A stretch of DNA of 64,000 nucleotides from Ferrimonas sediminum. Its GTDB lineage: Bacteria > Pseudomonadota > Gammaproteobacteria > Enterobacterales > Shewanellaceae. The number at the start of each line of letters is the position of its first letter. Position 1 is the first letter of the stretch. Location of the stretch: contig NZ_FNEM01000002.1 of assembly GCF_900100175.1 (NCBI RefSeq), positions 62,001 to 126,000 of the forward strand, given 5' to 3'. The notes below the pieces were generated by a model that ran no database searches, was not told the DNA's origin, and worked only from the letters and a program-made list of their open reading frames with translations. The position numbers and the translations under genes are program-made. Positions 1 to 7,331 of this stretch are shown piece after piece.

Positions 1-27
1 GGCGGCTACGAGGGTGTGTTTCATCAT
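1..27 (-). CDS. 5' end of an unidentified exported protein (partial)
   Basis: Read on the minus strand, an ATG at 27 (or the adjacent ATG at 24) opens a frame beginning MMKHTLVAA, which runs off the window edge after nine codons. A GGAGTGAG ribosome-binding site lies at the right distance upstream (about 33-40). The charged start followed by small hydrophobic residues is typical of a signal peptide. Nothing can be said about the function. Positions 28-204 are AT-rich and noncoding, and presumably hold its promoter. Confidence 0.5.
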
Positions 28-204
28 TATTCTCACTCCATGAAAACTCGGAAACCAAATTCATGCGGTTTCCCAACAAGTTGCGAAGGAATGTAACAAC
101 TAAGAGGTATAGATTTTTTGATCTAAAACAGACTTTGAACGGCTAATTTCTCCCTACCACTTTTTTTTGATCATGAAAAGCGACCGTTATCACCACGCAG
201 CAAC

Positions 205-230
205 AAAAAAGGCACCGAAAGGTGCCTTGA
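205..230 (-). terminator. Rho-independent terminator after the YbaY-type lipoprotein gene
   Basis: On the minus strand the sequence forms a GGCACC/GGTGCC stem with a four-base loop, followed by a run of T. It lies about 40 bases past the ybaY stop codon. Confidence 0.85.
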
Positions 231-271
231 CGCAAAATTTGCGAATGTGGAAAACTCGCCTTGAACCGCAA

Positions 272-670
272 TCAGCGCAGCGCCTCCATGGTCACCGTGG
301 CCACCTCTTCGCCATTGGTGATGACCGGATAGCGCTGATAAGTCTGCAGAACCAACTTGTCTTTAATTTTTAACATCGCCACCACCACATAATCGGCATC
401 GTCATCGATGCTCTCTCTGGGCAGCTGAAACTTAAACAGCGCCGGCAGCTTGGCAACACTGAAGCGCTTTTGCGCCAGAATACTGCCAGGCACCTTGGCA
501 TCAATAATGGCCACGGTAATCACCGCTTCCTGTGGCAGAGTGCTTACCCCATTGGCCCCGGCCAGGCCCGCCACGCTCACCATCTCCCGGTGCTCCAGCT
601 CAGGTCCGCTCACGGTAACGCAGCCATTCAACAGCAGCAGCAACACCGCAGTCAGCAAGGATTTATACAT
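272..670 (-). CDS. ybaY: YbaY-family lipoprotein
   Basis: 132-residue predicted outer-membrane lipoprotein. A short signal peptide ends in a lipobox (LLNGC, Cys17), followed by one small beta-rich domain with the YbaY features, including a conserved ...VITVAIIDAKVPGSI... strand region near residues 50-64. YbaY-family proteins are pilotin-like lipoproteins whose exact role is unknown. The gene follows the AGCS transporter on the same strand. Its ATG directly abuts the T-run of an intrinsic terminator, and the only plausible Shine-Dalgarno (GGAG) lies inside that hairpin, so expression probably depends on read-through. No later in-frame ATG would keep the signal peptide. The family assignment is by recalled similarity. 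Confidence 0.75.
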   Translation of the reverse strand: MYKSLLTAVLLLLLNGCVTVSGPELEHREMVSVAGLAGANGVSTLPQEAVITVAIIDAKVPGSILAQKRFSVAKLPALFKFQLPRESIDDDADYVVVAMLKIKDKLVLQTYQRYPVITNGEEVATVTMEALR

Positions 671-695
671 AAAAAAAGCTCCAGTTATCTGGAGC
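671..695 (-). terminator. Intrinsic terminator that also contains the ybaY ribosome-binding site
   Basis: On the minus strand: a perfect seven-base-pair stem (GCTCCAG, loop ATAA, CTGGAGC), then seven T, then immediately the ATG of ybaY. It follows the AGCS transporter stop by about 50 bases and should end that transcript. The 3' arm supplies GGAG eight bases before the ybaY start, so the same hairpin would mask translation initiation in any read-through RNA. Confidence 0.8.
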
Positions 696-748
696 CTTTA
701 TACCAAATCTGCGCCACGGCGAACAGTCACCGGCGCCAGTCAAATCCC

Positions 749-2110
749 CTAGCCGGGCTGGCGGGCGCCGGCCACAGGCTGACGGGAGGCGAAGTAGGCC
801 ATGGTATCCACCACCACCTCTTTACGCAGCAACAGCAGCGCAATCAGGTTCGGCACCGCCATCAGGCCGTTAACCACGTCCGCCAGTAACCAGATCATAT
901 CCAGCTGCAACAGCCCCCCCACGGCCACCAGCGCCACAAAGCACCAGCGGTAGGGCAGCCGGGCGCGTTCGCCCCACAGGAACAGTACCGCCCGCTCGCC
1001 ATAGTAGTTCCAGCCAAGAATGGTGGTAAAGGCGAAGAACAACAGCGCCAGGGTGATCACCTGCTGACCCACGGTGGCCGACAGACCGGAGGTAAAGGCC
1101 GATGAGGTCATGGCCGCTCCGGCCAGCTCCCCCTGCCAGGCGCCGGTCACGATCAGCGCCAGACCGGTCAGGGTACAGATGATAATGGTGTCGAAGAAGG
1201 TGCCGGTCATCGACACCAGTCCCTGCTCCACCGGCGAGTTGGTGCGGGCCGCCGCCGCGGCCATCGGCGCACTGCCCAGGCCGGATTCATTGGAAAAGAC
1301 ACCGCGGGCAATACCAAACTGGATCGCCATCATCACCGTGGCACCGGCAAAGCCGCCGCCCGCCGCCTGGGGGGTAAAGGCCGCTTCCACCACCAACGCC
1401 GCCGCCGCCGGCACCGCCTCCCAGTTCAATCCCAGCAGCATCACACAGGCGATGACGTAAAACACCGCCATGGAGGGCACCAGCGCGGTGGCCACCTTGG
1501 CAATGCGCTTCACGCCGCCGAGCGTCACCAGGGCCACCAGGATTGCCAACGCCGCCATGGAGAACCAGTCGGGAACGCTAAAGGCGATGCGGGCTCCGTC
1601 AACGATGGCGTTGACCTGCGGGAAAGTGCCGATACCGAAGAACGCCACCCCCAGGGTAAAGAAGGCAAACAGCTTTGCCAGCCAGACTTTTCCGGTGCCG
1701 TGGAGGATGTAATACATCGGTCCTCCCACCTGCTGGCCGCGCTCATCCTGACGACGGTATTTTACCGCCAGCATACACTCGGCGTACTTGGTGGCCATGC
1801 CGGCAAAACCGGCCATCCACATCCAGAACAGGGCGCCCGGGCCGCCGAGTTTGATGGCGGTGGCCACCCCGACGATGTTACCGGTACCTATGGTGGCGGC
1901 CAGGGCTGTACACAGGGCCGAGAAGCTGCTGATGTCGCCCTGGGCCTGATTCGGCTTCAGCATCAGTGAGATCGCCAGTGGCAGTTTTCGCACCTGCATC
2001 AACCGCAACTGGTAGGTAAAATAGCAGCCGGTTCCCACCAGCAGGATCAGCAAAGGCGGTCCCCATACCCAACTGCTTAGGGTGGACAGTGCGTGTTCGA
2101 TTGTGTTCAT
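749..2110 (-). CDS. Sodium:alanine/glycine symporter (AGCS family)
   Basis: 453-residue inner-membrane amino-acid:cation symporter of the alanine or glycine:cation symporter family (AlsT/DagA type). Many hydrophobic segments are visible, together with the family signature GTGNIVGVATA at residues 75-85 and the GVFSNESGLGSAP block in the middle. The length matches the family (about 450-550). The ATG at 2110 is preceded by GAGGAAG. The gene sits alone behind a tandem glycine riboswitch, the same arrangement as the well-known V. cholerae VC1422 locus. This supports glycine and/or alanine as substrate, with glycine probably inducing expression. An intrinsic terminator follows at 671-695. Confidence 0.93.
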   Translation of the reverse strand: MNTIEHALSTLSSWVWGPPLLILLVGTGCYFTYQLRLMQVRKLPLAISLMLKPNQAQGDISSFSALCTALAATIGTGNIVGVATAIKLGGPGALFWMWMAGFAGMATKYAECMLAVKYRRQDERGQQVGGPMYYILHGTGKVWLAKLFAFFTLGVAFFGIGTFPQVNAIVDGARIAFSVPDWFSMAALAILVALVTLGGVKRIAKVATALVPSMAVFYVIACVMLLGLNWEAVPAAAALVVEAAFTPQAAGGGFAGATVMMAIQFGIARGVFSNESGLGSAPMAAAAARTNSPVEQGLVSMTGTFFDTIIICTLTGLALIVTGAWQGELAGAAMTSSAFTSGLSATVGQQVITLALLFFAFTTILGWNYYGERAVLFLWGERARLPYRWCFVALVAVGGLLQLDMIWLLADVVNGLMAVPNLIALLLLRKEVVVDTMAYFASRQPVAGARQPG

Positions 2111-2211
2111 TGATTGTCTTCCTCAGTGTGACATCTTAACTACACAGAGGAGAACCATGCCGGACAGACAGATCCGAAGATCCATCCTTTTGAAAGGAAA
2201 AAAATTGAGCA

Positions 2212-2400
2212 ATGTCACCCTGTCCTTTTGCCTGAGCGTTTGACTCGCCACTACCCTAAGGGGTGTCGAGCTTGCGCCTTCGGCGTCCAAGTCAATGGAT
2301 CTCTCCAGAGGCCCGTCCAGTAACAGTCCATATCGGCAGAAGCCGACGCCTGAAAGATTTACTTCTTCGGCGGACGCAGTGCGTCACTCTCCTATTACCT
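2212..2400 (-). promoter_or_regulatory. Tandem glycine riboswitch
   Basis: The minus strand carries two consecutive glycine aptamers. The first runs from GGAGAGTGACGC (about 2392) through GCCGAAGAAGTAAATC and TTTCAGGC to TTACTGGACGGG. The second runs from CTCTGGAGAGATCC (about 2310) through CGCCGAAGGCGCAAGC to CGCTCAGGCAAAAGGACAG (about 2220). These are the conserved cores of the class. A T-rich segment and a CCTTT/AAAGG hairpin follow (about 2183-2206) as a possible expression platform before the symporter start at 2110. In known cases glycine binding turns on glycine disposal or transport genes. Confidence 0.93.
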
Positions 2401-2444
2401 TCATCCGGGTTTCCACCCGCGAAGGTGGAACCGCATACGTTAGC

Positions 2445-2474
2445 AAAAAGCGCGCCGTTTAGGCGCGCTTTTTT
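2445..2474 (-). terminator. Terminator after tesB (near-symmetric)
   Basis: GCGCGCC/GGCGCGC stem with a five-base loop flanked by A and T runs, 20 bases beyond the tesB stop. It separates tesB from the riboswitch-controlled symporter on the same strand. Confidence 0.9.
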
Positions 2475-2493
2475 GGTGATAACTGTCACACTA

Positions 2494-3363
2494 TCAGGAT
2501 TTTCGGTGCATCTGTCTAAGCAGCCCTTCCTGGGCCGAGGATGCCACCAGCTGCCCCTGCTGGTTGAAGATCTGGCCACGAACAAAGCCCCGGGAATTCA
2601 TGGCGTTGGGGGAGTCGACGGCGTACAACAACCACTGATCGAACGCCACCGGGCGGTGGAACCACATCGAGTGATCAATGGTAGCCATCTTCAGTCCCGG
2701 GGTCAGATAGGACACCCCATGGGGCTGCGCCGCAGTCACCAGGAAATTCAGATCCGAGGCATACGCCAACAGGTGCTGGTGCAGGGACTGGCCGGCCGGC
2801 AACGGGCCATTGGCTTTCATCCACACATAGCGAACCGGCTCCCGGGGCTCCGGCTTCAGCGGATTGATGGGCTCCACCAATCGTATCTCGATGGCGGTAT
2901 TGTTGAGATAGATCTCCAGCAACTGGTCCGGCACCTTACCCCGCATCGCCTCGGCCAGCTGAAACTGGTTCGGCAGCCCGTCGGGGCCCGCCACATCGGG
3001 CATGCCCGCCTGATGCTCAAACCCAGGCTCACTGTGATGAAAGGAGCCGGTCAGGTGGAAAATCGGCCGCCCATGCTGAATGGCGCTAACCCGACGGGTG
3101 CTGATGCTGCCGCCGTCGCGCATGTTTTCCACTTCGTAGATCACCGGCCGCTGCAGATCGCCGGCCCGAAGAAAATAGGAGTGAAACGAGTGCACCTGAC
3201 GATCGTCGGCCACGGTCTGAGTGGCAGCCGCCAGAGCTTGCCCCAGCACCTGGCCACCAAACAGGTGACCAAACCCCAGATCCTGACTCTGACCTCGAAA
3301 CAGGCCCTGCTCCAACTGCTCGAGGGTCATGATCTCCAGCAGGGTCTCCAGTGAATTGGACAT
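2494..3363 (-). CDS. tesB: Acyl-CoA thioesterase II
   Basis: 289 residues (E. coli TesB has 286). It hydrolyses medium- and long-chain acyl-CoA to free fatty acid and CoA in the cytoplasm. The double hot-dog fold is recognisable from the N-terminal block LEQLEQGLFRGQSQDLGFGH and the following GGQVLGQAL, the central HSFHSYFLRAGD segment, and the C-terminal SPNAMNSRGFVRGQIFNQQG block. The ATG start is chosen by alignment to the E. coli N-terminus. It lies 86 bases downstream of the SDR-fold gene on the same strand and ends in its own terminator, so the two may be co-transcribed. Confidence 0.95.
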   Translation of the reverse strand: MSNSLETLLEIMTLEQLEQGLFRGQSQDLGFGHLFGGQVLGQALAAATQTVADDRQVHSFHSYFLRAGDLQRPVIYEVENMRDGGSISTRRVSAIQHGRPIFHLTGSFHHSEPGFEHQAGMPDVAGPDGLPNQFQLAEAMRGKVPDQLLEIYLNNTAIEIRLVEPINPLKPEPREPVRYVWMKANGPLPAGQSLHQHLLAYASDLNFLVTAAQPHGVSYLTPGLKMATIDHSMWFHRPVAFDQWLLYAVDSPNAMNSRGFVRGQIFNQQGQLVASSAQEGLLRQMHRKS

Positions 3364-3449
3364 TAATGCGTCTCTATTTTACCAATCAGCCGCCCATGGT
3401 ACCCAAGGCTCAGGCCTTGGGCAACGGCGGTACAGAGACGTTTGAGGGT

Positions 3450-4337
3450 CTACCAGTTGAACAGATTGCGGATCCGATCCCGGAACGACGAGTAGGGGTT
3501 CACTACGGATTCACTCTTGAGCTCATCCCAGGCCAGACACAGCTCCTCCGGACGTTGGTTTTCCGGTCTCAGCTTGATGCCATGGGTTTCAACAGTCTTA
3601 GCCAGGGTAAAGTGACCGGCTGCCGCCGTGAGAGTCACCCCGTTCGGCGCCTGCGGGGACAGCAGATACAACAACCCGGGCACCACGGCACTGCTTTGCA
3701 ACTGCTTCAGTTGGTCGGCGTCGTAGAAGGAGGACGCCATGCGGGTGGCGGCCGAGGTACACAGAGCGTTACAGCGAATGCCGTACTCCGTTGCCAAGTG
3801 AGACAGGGACAACATAAAGCCCCGGTTGGCCATCATGCTGGCACCAAATCCTCCCAGCTCGCGATCGCCATAGAGACCGGAAAAACCGCACCCCACGACA
3901 ATGGCTCCTTTGGCCTTGATCAGTTCATCCATGGCCGCGTGAACCAAATTGACGGTACCAAAGTGATTCACCTCCATCATTCGCCGATAATCGCTGAGTT
4001 GGCTCTGTATCGATTGCTGAATCAAAATGCCCGCATTGGCCACCACCGCATTGACCCGGCCAAAATGCTTGACCGCCGCCTCTACCACCCCTTCCATGGC
4101 CTGATAGTCGGTGACATCGGCACAGATCGGCAGAGCCTCACCATCGAGGCTGTCGACCAGTGCCGCCACCTCCTCCACATAACTGGCGTCAACACCGGTA
4201 CCATCGGCATCGCAGCCGTTGTCCACCAACACCAGCTTGGCGCCCCGTTCGGCCAGGGCGATGGCAAATGCCCGTCCCAACCCTCGGCCAGCCCCGGAGA
4301 GAATCACCACTTGTTCATCAAAACGGATTGAATTCAT
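3450..4337 (-). CDS. SDR-fold protein lacking the catalytic Ser-Tyr-Lys (probable pseudoenzyme)
   Basis: 295-residue short-chain dehydrogenase/reductase fold, closest by eye to the (3R)-hydroxyacyl-CoA dehydrogenase part of multifunctional enzyme 2. The nucleotide-binding motif (SGAGRGLG, residues 14-21), Asp39, the NAG motif (101-103) and Asn124 are intact. Aligned to the classical catalytic block, the serine position is Gly151, the tyrosine Phe164 and the lysine Met168, and no YxxxK exists elsewhere. The frame is otherwise undamaged, so this looks like selected divergence rather than decay. It precedes tesB on the same strand, which suggests a link to acyl-CoA metabolism, possibly as a regulatory or binding protein. 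Start: ATG at 4337 with GGAAAG upstream. A CCCAAGG/CCTTGGG stem-loop without a T-run follows at about 3401-3420. Confidence 0.8.
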   Translation of the reverse strand: MNSIRFDEQVVILSGAGRGLGRAFAIALAERGAKLVLVDNGCDADGTGVDASYVEEVAALVDSLDGEALPICADVTDYQAMEGVVEAAVKHFGRVNAVVANAGILIQQSIQSQLSDYRRMMEVNHFGTVNLVHAAMDELIKAKGAIVVGCGFSGLYGDRELGGFGASMMANRGFMLSLSHLATEYGIRCNALCTSAATRMASSFYDADQLKQLQSSAVVPGLLYLLSPQAPNGVTLTAAAGHFTLAKTVETHGIKLRPENQRPEELCLAWDELKSESVVNPYSSFRDRIRNLFNW

Positions 4338-4571
4338 ACACTTTCCATCCCTGAATTTCCAATCAACCCAAGTAACTCTCCTCGCCGGTTCTTAGTCGCT
4401 AAAGAAAGCACTCTCCATTTTAAAACAATGGTTTAATCCATATTTAATTGCCAGTATTAACTCCGCTTCGTTGCCCAATTCTTAACCCGGATCACAACCG
4501 AATAGGTTGAAAAGTGAAACTCCTCTCTTTCGCGGTACAATAATCGAGTCCTAACCATTTCCAGAGAAACA

Positions 4572-5453
4572 ATGAACCTACAATATTGGATTTTGGCCAT
4601 TCGGCCCCGTACCCTGCCGGCAGCCATCGGCCCCCTGCTGGTGGGCAATGTTCTGGCGGTGTACCACCAGGATTTTTCCTGGCTGGTGGCCATCGCGTCC
4701 ATGGCCTGCGCGGTGCTGCTGCAGATCGGCGTCAACCTGGCCAACGACTATTTCGATTTTAAATCCGGCGTCGACACCGACGAACGCCTGGGCCCCACCC
4801 GGGTGACCCAACAGGGGCTGCTGTCTGCCACCTCGGTGCGCAATGGCATGATCCTGTCGCTGTCGCTGGCCACCCTCATCGGCCAATACCTGATTTTTGT
4901 CGGCGGCTGGCCCATCGCCGGGCTGGCGCTGTTCGCCCTGGCCGGTGCCCTGTGCTACTCCGGCGGACCCTATCCCCTGGCCTCCCACGGCCTCGGCGAG
5001 ATTGCCGCCTACATCTACTTTGGCCTGGTGGCCGTGGTCGGCAGTTACTTCATTCAGACCGGTACCACCGACTCCAGCGCCTGGCTGTTAGCCAGCGCCG
5101 TCGGCCTGCTCAATGCCGCCATTATGCTGGTGAACAACACCCGCGATCGCAGCACCGACATCAAAGCCGGCAAGCGTACCCTGGCGGTACGACTGGGACT
5201 GGAGCGATCACAACTGCTGTACCAGATGCTGATTGCCAGCCCCTACCTGATGGTGACCCTGGGATGGCTGATGGGACTGCTGCCCGGAGCCACCGTGGCC
5301 GCCTGTGCCATCTCCATCCCCATGGCCAAGGCTCTGGCCTCCGAGTTTGCCCACACCCAGGGCGCTGCACTCAACCCCCTGCTGGGGCGCACGGCCAAAC
5401 TGACAATGTTTTTCAGTGGCCTGGCGTCCGGTGGCCTGCTGATGGCACTGTAG
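4572..5453 (+). CDS. menA: 1,4-dihydroxy-2-naphthoate polyprenyltransferase (menaquinone synthesis)
   Basis: 293 residues. Integral membrane UbiA-superfamily prenyltransferase that attaches the isoprenoid tail to 1,4-dihydroxy-2-naphthoate to give demethylmenaquinone. The Asp-rich prenyl-diphosphate site NDYFDFKSGVDTD is at residues 58-70. A second motif, NNTRDRSTDIKAGKRTLAVR, lies near 190, and about nine hydrophobic segments are visible. The ATG at 4572 gives the expected N-terminus (WILAIRPRTLPAAIGP). It is a single-gene unit ending in a strong terminator. The 234-base gap upstream contains its presumed promoter (a TACAAT -10-like element near 4536), but no convincing -35. Confidence 0.96.
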   Translation: MNLQYWILAIRPRTLPAAIGPLLVGNVLAVYHQDFSWLVAIASMACAVLLQIGVNLANDYFDFKSGVDTDERLGPTRVTQQGLLSATSVRNGMILSLSLATLIGQYLIFVGGWPIAGLALFALAGALCYSGGPYPLASHGLGEIAAYIYFGLVAVVGSYFIQTGTTDSSAWLLASAVGLLNAAIMLVNNTRDRSTDIKAGKRTLAVRLGLERSQLLYQMLIASPYLMVTLGWLMGLLPGATVAACAISIPMAKALASEFAHTQGAALNPLLGRTAKLTMFFSGLASGGLLMAL

Positions 5454-5472
5454 CTCTCCACCACAGAAACGG

Positions 5473-5500
5473 AAAAAGCGGACCTCGAGTCCGCTTTTTT
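5473..5500 (+). terminator. Terminator after menA
   Basis: AAAAAGCGGAC, five-base loop, GTCCGCTTTTTT, 20 bases past the menA stop codon. Confidence 0.92.
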
Positions 5501-5580
5501 ATTGCTGAGCATCAGTGATGAGTGTCACACTCAGGCCAGTTGCTGATACACTACGGGGGTCTAAAACCACAAATAAAAAC

Positions 5581-7275
5581 ATGCTGATGGAAGATATTAA
5601 ACGCCCCCTGTACATCCCCTATGCCGGCCCGGTGCTGCTCGAAACCTCCCTGCTGAACAAAGGCTCCGCCTTTTCCGAGGAGGAGAGAGTGGCGTTCAAC
5701 CTGGCAGGTCTGTTACCTGAAGCAATTGAAACCATTGAAGAACAAGCAGAGCGCGCCTACCTTCAGTTTCAGAGTTTCAGCAACGACATGGACAAACACA
5801 TCTACCTGAGAAACATTCAGGACACCAATGAAACCCTGTTCTATCGATTGGTGAATAACCACATCACCGAGATGATGCCCATCATCTACACCCCAACGGT
5901 CGGCCAGGCTTGCGAGCAGTTTTCCAACATCTACCGCCGCGCCCGCGGCCTGATGGTCAGCTACCCCAACCGTCACCGCATCGATGACATCCTCAACAAC
6001 GCCACCCGCCACAACGTTCGGGTGATCGTCATTACCGATGGCGAACGGATCCTGGGTCTGGGGGATCAGGGGATCGGCGGCATGGGAATCCCCATCGGCA
6101 AACTGTCGCTGTACACCTCCTGTGGCGGCATCAGTCCGGCCTACACCCTGCCTATCGTGCTGGACGTGGGTACCGACAACCCACAGCGCCTCAACGACCC
6201 CATGTACATGGGCTGGCGCAACAAACGCATCTCCGGCGACGAATACAACGAGTTTGTCGACGACGTCCTCAGTGCCGTTCAGCGACGCTGGCCCAACGCC
6301 CTGGTGCAGTTTGAGGATTTTGCCCAGAAAAACGCCATGCCGCTGCTGGAGCGCTACAAGGACAGACTGTGCTGCTTCAACGACGACATTCAGGGCACCG
6401 CGGCGGTGACCGTTGGGTCGCTGCTGGCCGCCTGCAAAGCCGCCGGCACCCAGCTCAAAGAACAGACCATCGCCTTTTTGGGCGCCGGATCCGCCGGTTG
6501 CGGCATCGCCGAGGCGATCATCGCCCAGATGGTATCCGAGGGACTGGAGGATCATCAGGCTCGGGAGAAGGTGCATATGGTCGACCGTTGGGGCCTGTTG
6601 CAGGACGGGATGCAAAACCTGCTGCCGTTCCAGCAGAAACTGACCCAGTGTCTGGAGAAGACCCAGTCCTGGTGCGGTGACAACGGTGCCGTGTCCCTGC
6701 TGGAGGTGATGGAGCATGCCAAGCCCACGGTGCTGATCGGCGTCAGCGGCGCCCCGGGCCTGTTCACCGAAGAGGTGATCAAAACCATGCACAAGCACTA
6801 CCCCCGCCCCATCGTATTTCCGCTCTCCAACCCCACCAGCCGGGTGGAAGCGATTCCCGAGGACATTCTGCGCTGGACGCGGGGCCAGGCGCTGGTCGCC
6901 ACCGGCAGCCCCTTCAACCCGGTAGAACTGGAGGGGGAAGTGTTCCCCATCGCCCAGTGCAACAACAGCTACATCTTCCCGGGCATCGGCCTGGGGGTAC
7001 TGGCCTGCAACGCCGACCGGGTCACCGACGGCATGCTGATGGCCTCCAGCCGGGCCCTGGCCGAGTGCTCGCCTCTGGCCATCGACGGGGAAGGTGCGCT
7101 GCTGCCACCATTGGAGCAGATTCAGGAGGTCAGCAAACAGATCGCCTTTGCCGTCGCCCGTGCCGCCATGACCGACGGCGTCGCCAAGATGATCAAGAAC
7201 GTCGACCTTAAGGACGCCATCGAACGTCAATTCTGGCAGCCTGAGTATCGCGACTACAAGCGCACCAGTTTCTGA
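5581..7275 (+). CDS. maeA: NAD-dependent malic enzyme
   Basis: Oxidative decarboxylation of malate to pyruvate with NAD(H), in the cytoplasm. The open frame reaches back to 5515, but the ATG at 5581 gives 564 residues beginning [20 protein letters not shown], matching E. coli MaeA (565); a start at 5587 is also possible. Neither has a clear Shine-Dalgarno. Visible family blocks are [15 protein letters not shown], the [20 protein letters not shown] block with its catalytic-region glycines, the dinucleotide-binding [10 protein letters not shown], and [12 protein letters not shown]. It stands alone between two terminators. It supplies pyruvate from TCA carbon, in keeping with the amino-acid catabolism around it. 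Confidence 0.95.
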   Translation: MLMEDIKRPLYIPYAGPVLLETSLLNKGSAFSEEERVAFNLAGLLPEAIETIEEQAERAYLQFQSFSNDMDKHIYLRNIQDTNETLFYRLVNNHITEMMPIIYTPTVGQACEQFSNIYRRARGLMVSYPNRHRIDDILNNATRHNVRVIVITDGERILGLGDQGIGGMGIPIGKLSLYTSCGGISPAYTLPIVLDVGTDNPQRLNDPMYMGWRNKRISGDEYNEFVDDVLSAVQRRWPNALVQFEDFAQKNAMPLLERYKDRLCCFNDDIQGTAAVTVGSLLAACKAAGTQLKEQTIAFLGAGSAGCGIAEAIIAQMVSEGLEDHQAREKVHMVDRWGLLQDGMQNLLPFQQKLTQCLEKTQSWCGDNGAVSLLEVMEHAKPTVLIGVSGAPGLFTEEVIKTMHKHYPRPIVFPLSNPTSRVEAIPEDILRWTRGQALVATGSPFNPVELEGEVFPIAQCNNSYIFPGIGLGVLACNADRVTDGMLMASSRALAECSPLAIDGEGALLPPLEQIQEVSKQIAFAVARAAMTDGVAKMIKNVDLKDAIERQFWQPEYRDYKRTSF

Positions 7276-7287
7276 TCGACACGACCC

Positions 7288-7316
7288 AAAAAAGGGGCTC
7301 CCAGGAGCCCCTTTTT
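7288..7316. terminator. Bidirectional terminator between maeA and prpE
   Basis: AAAAAAGGGGCTCC, two-base loop, GGAGCCCCTTTTT. It is nearly symmetric and lies between the converging stop codons of maeA (+) and prpE (-). Confidence 0.92.
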
Positions 7317-7331
7317 CATGCCTTCATCCGG

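Noticed and set aside
5515-5580. Upstream ATG for maeA
   Set aside because: It sits almost on the menA terminator and adds 22 residues absent from the family.
5713-7230. 505-codon minus-strand frame
   Set aside because: Antisense shadow of maeA, Gly/His/Val-rich, no start signal.
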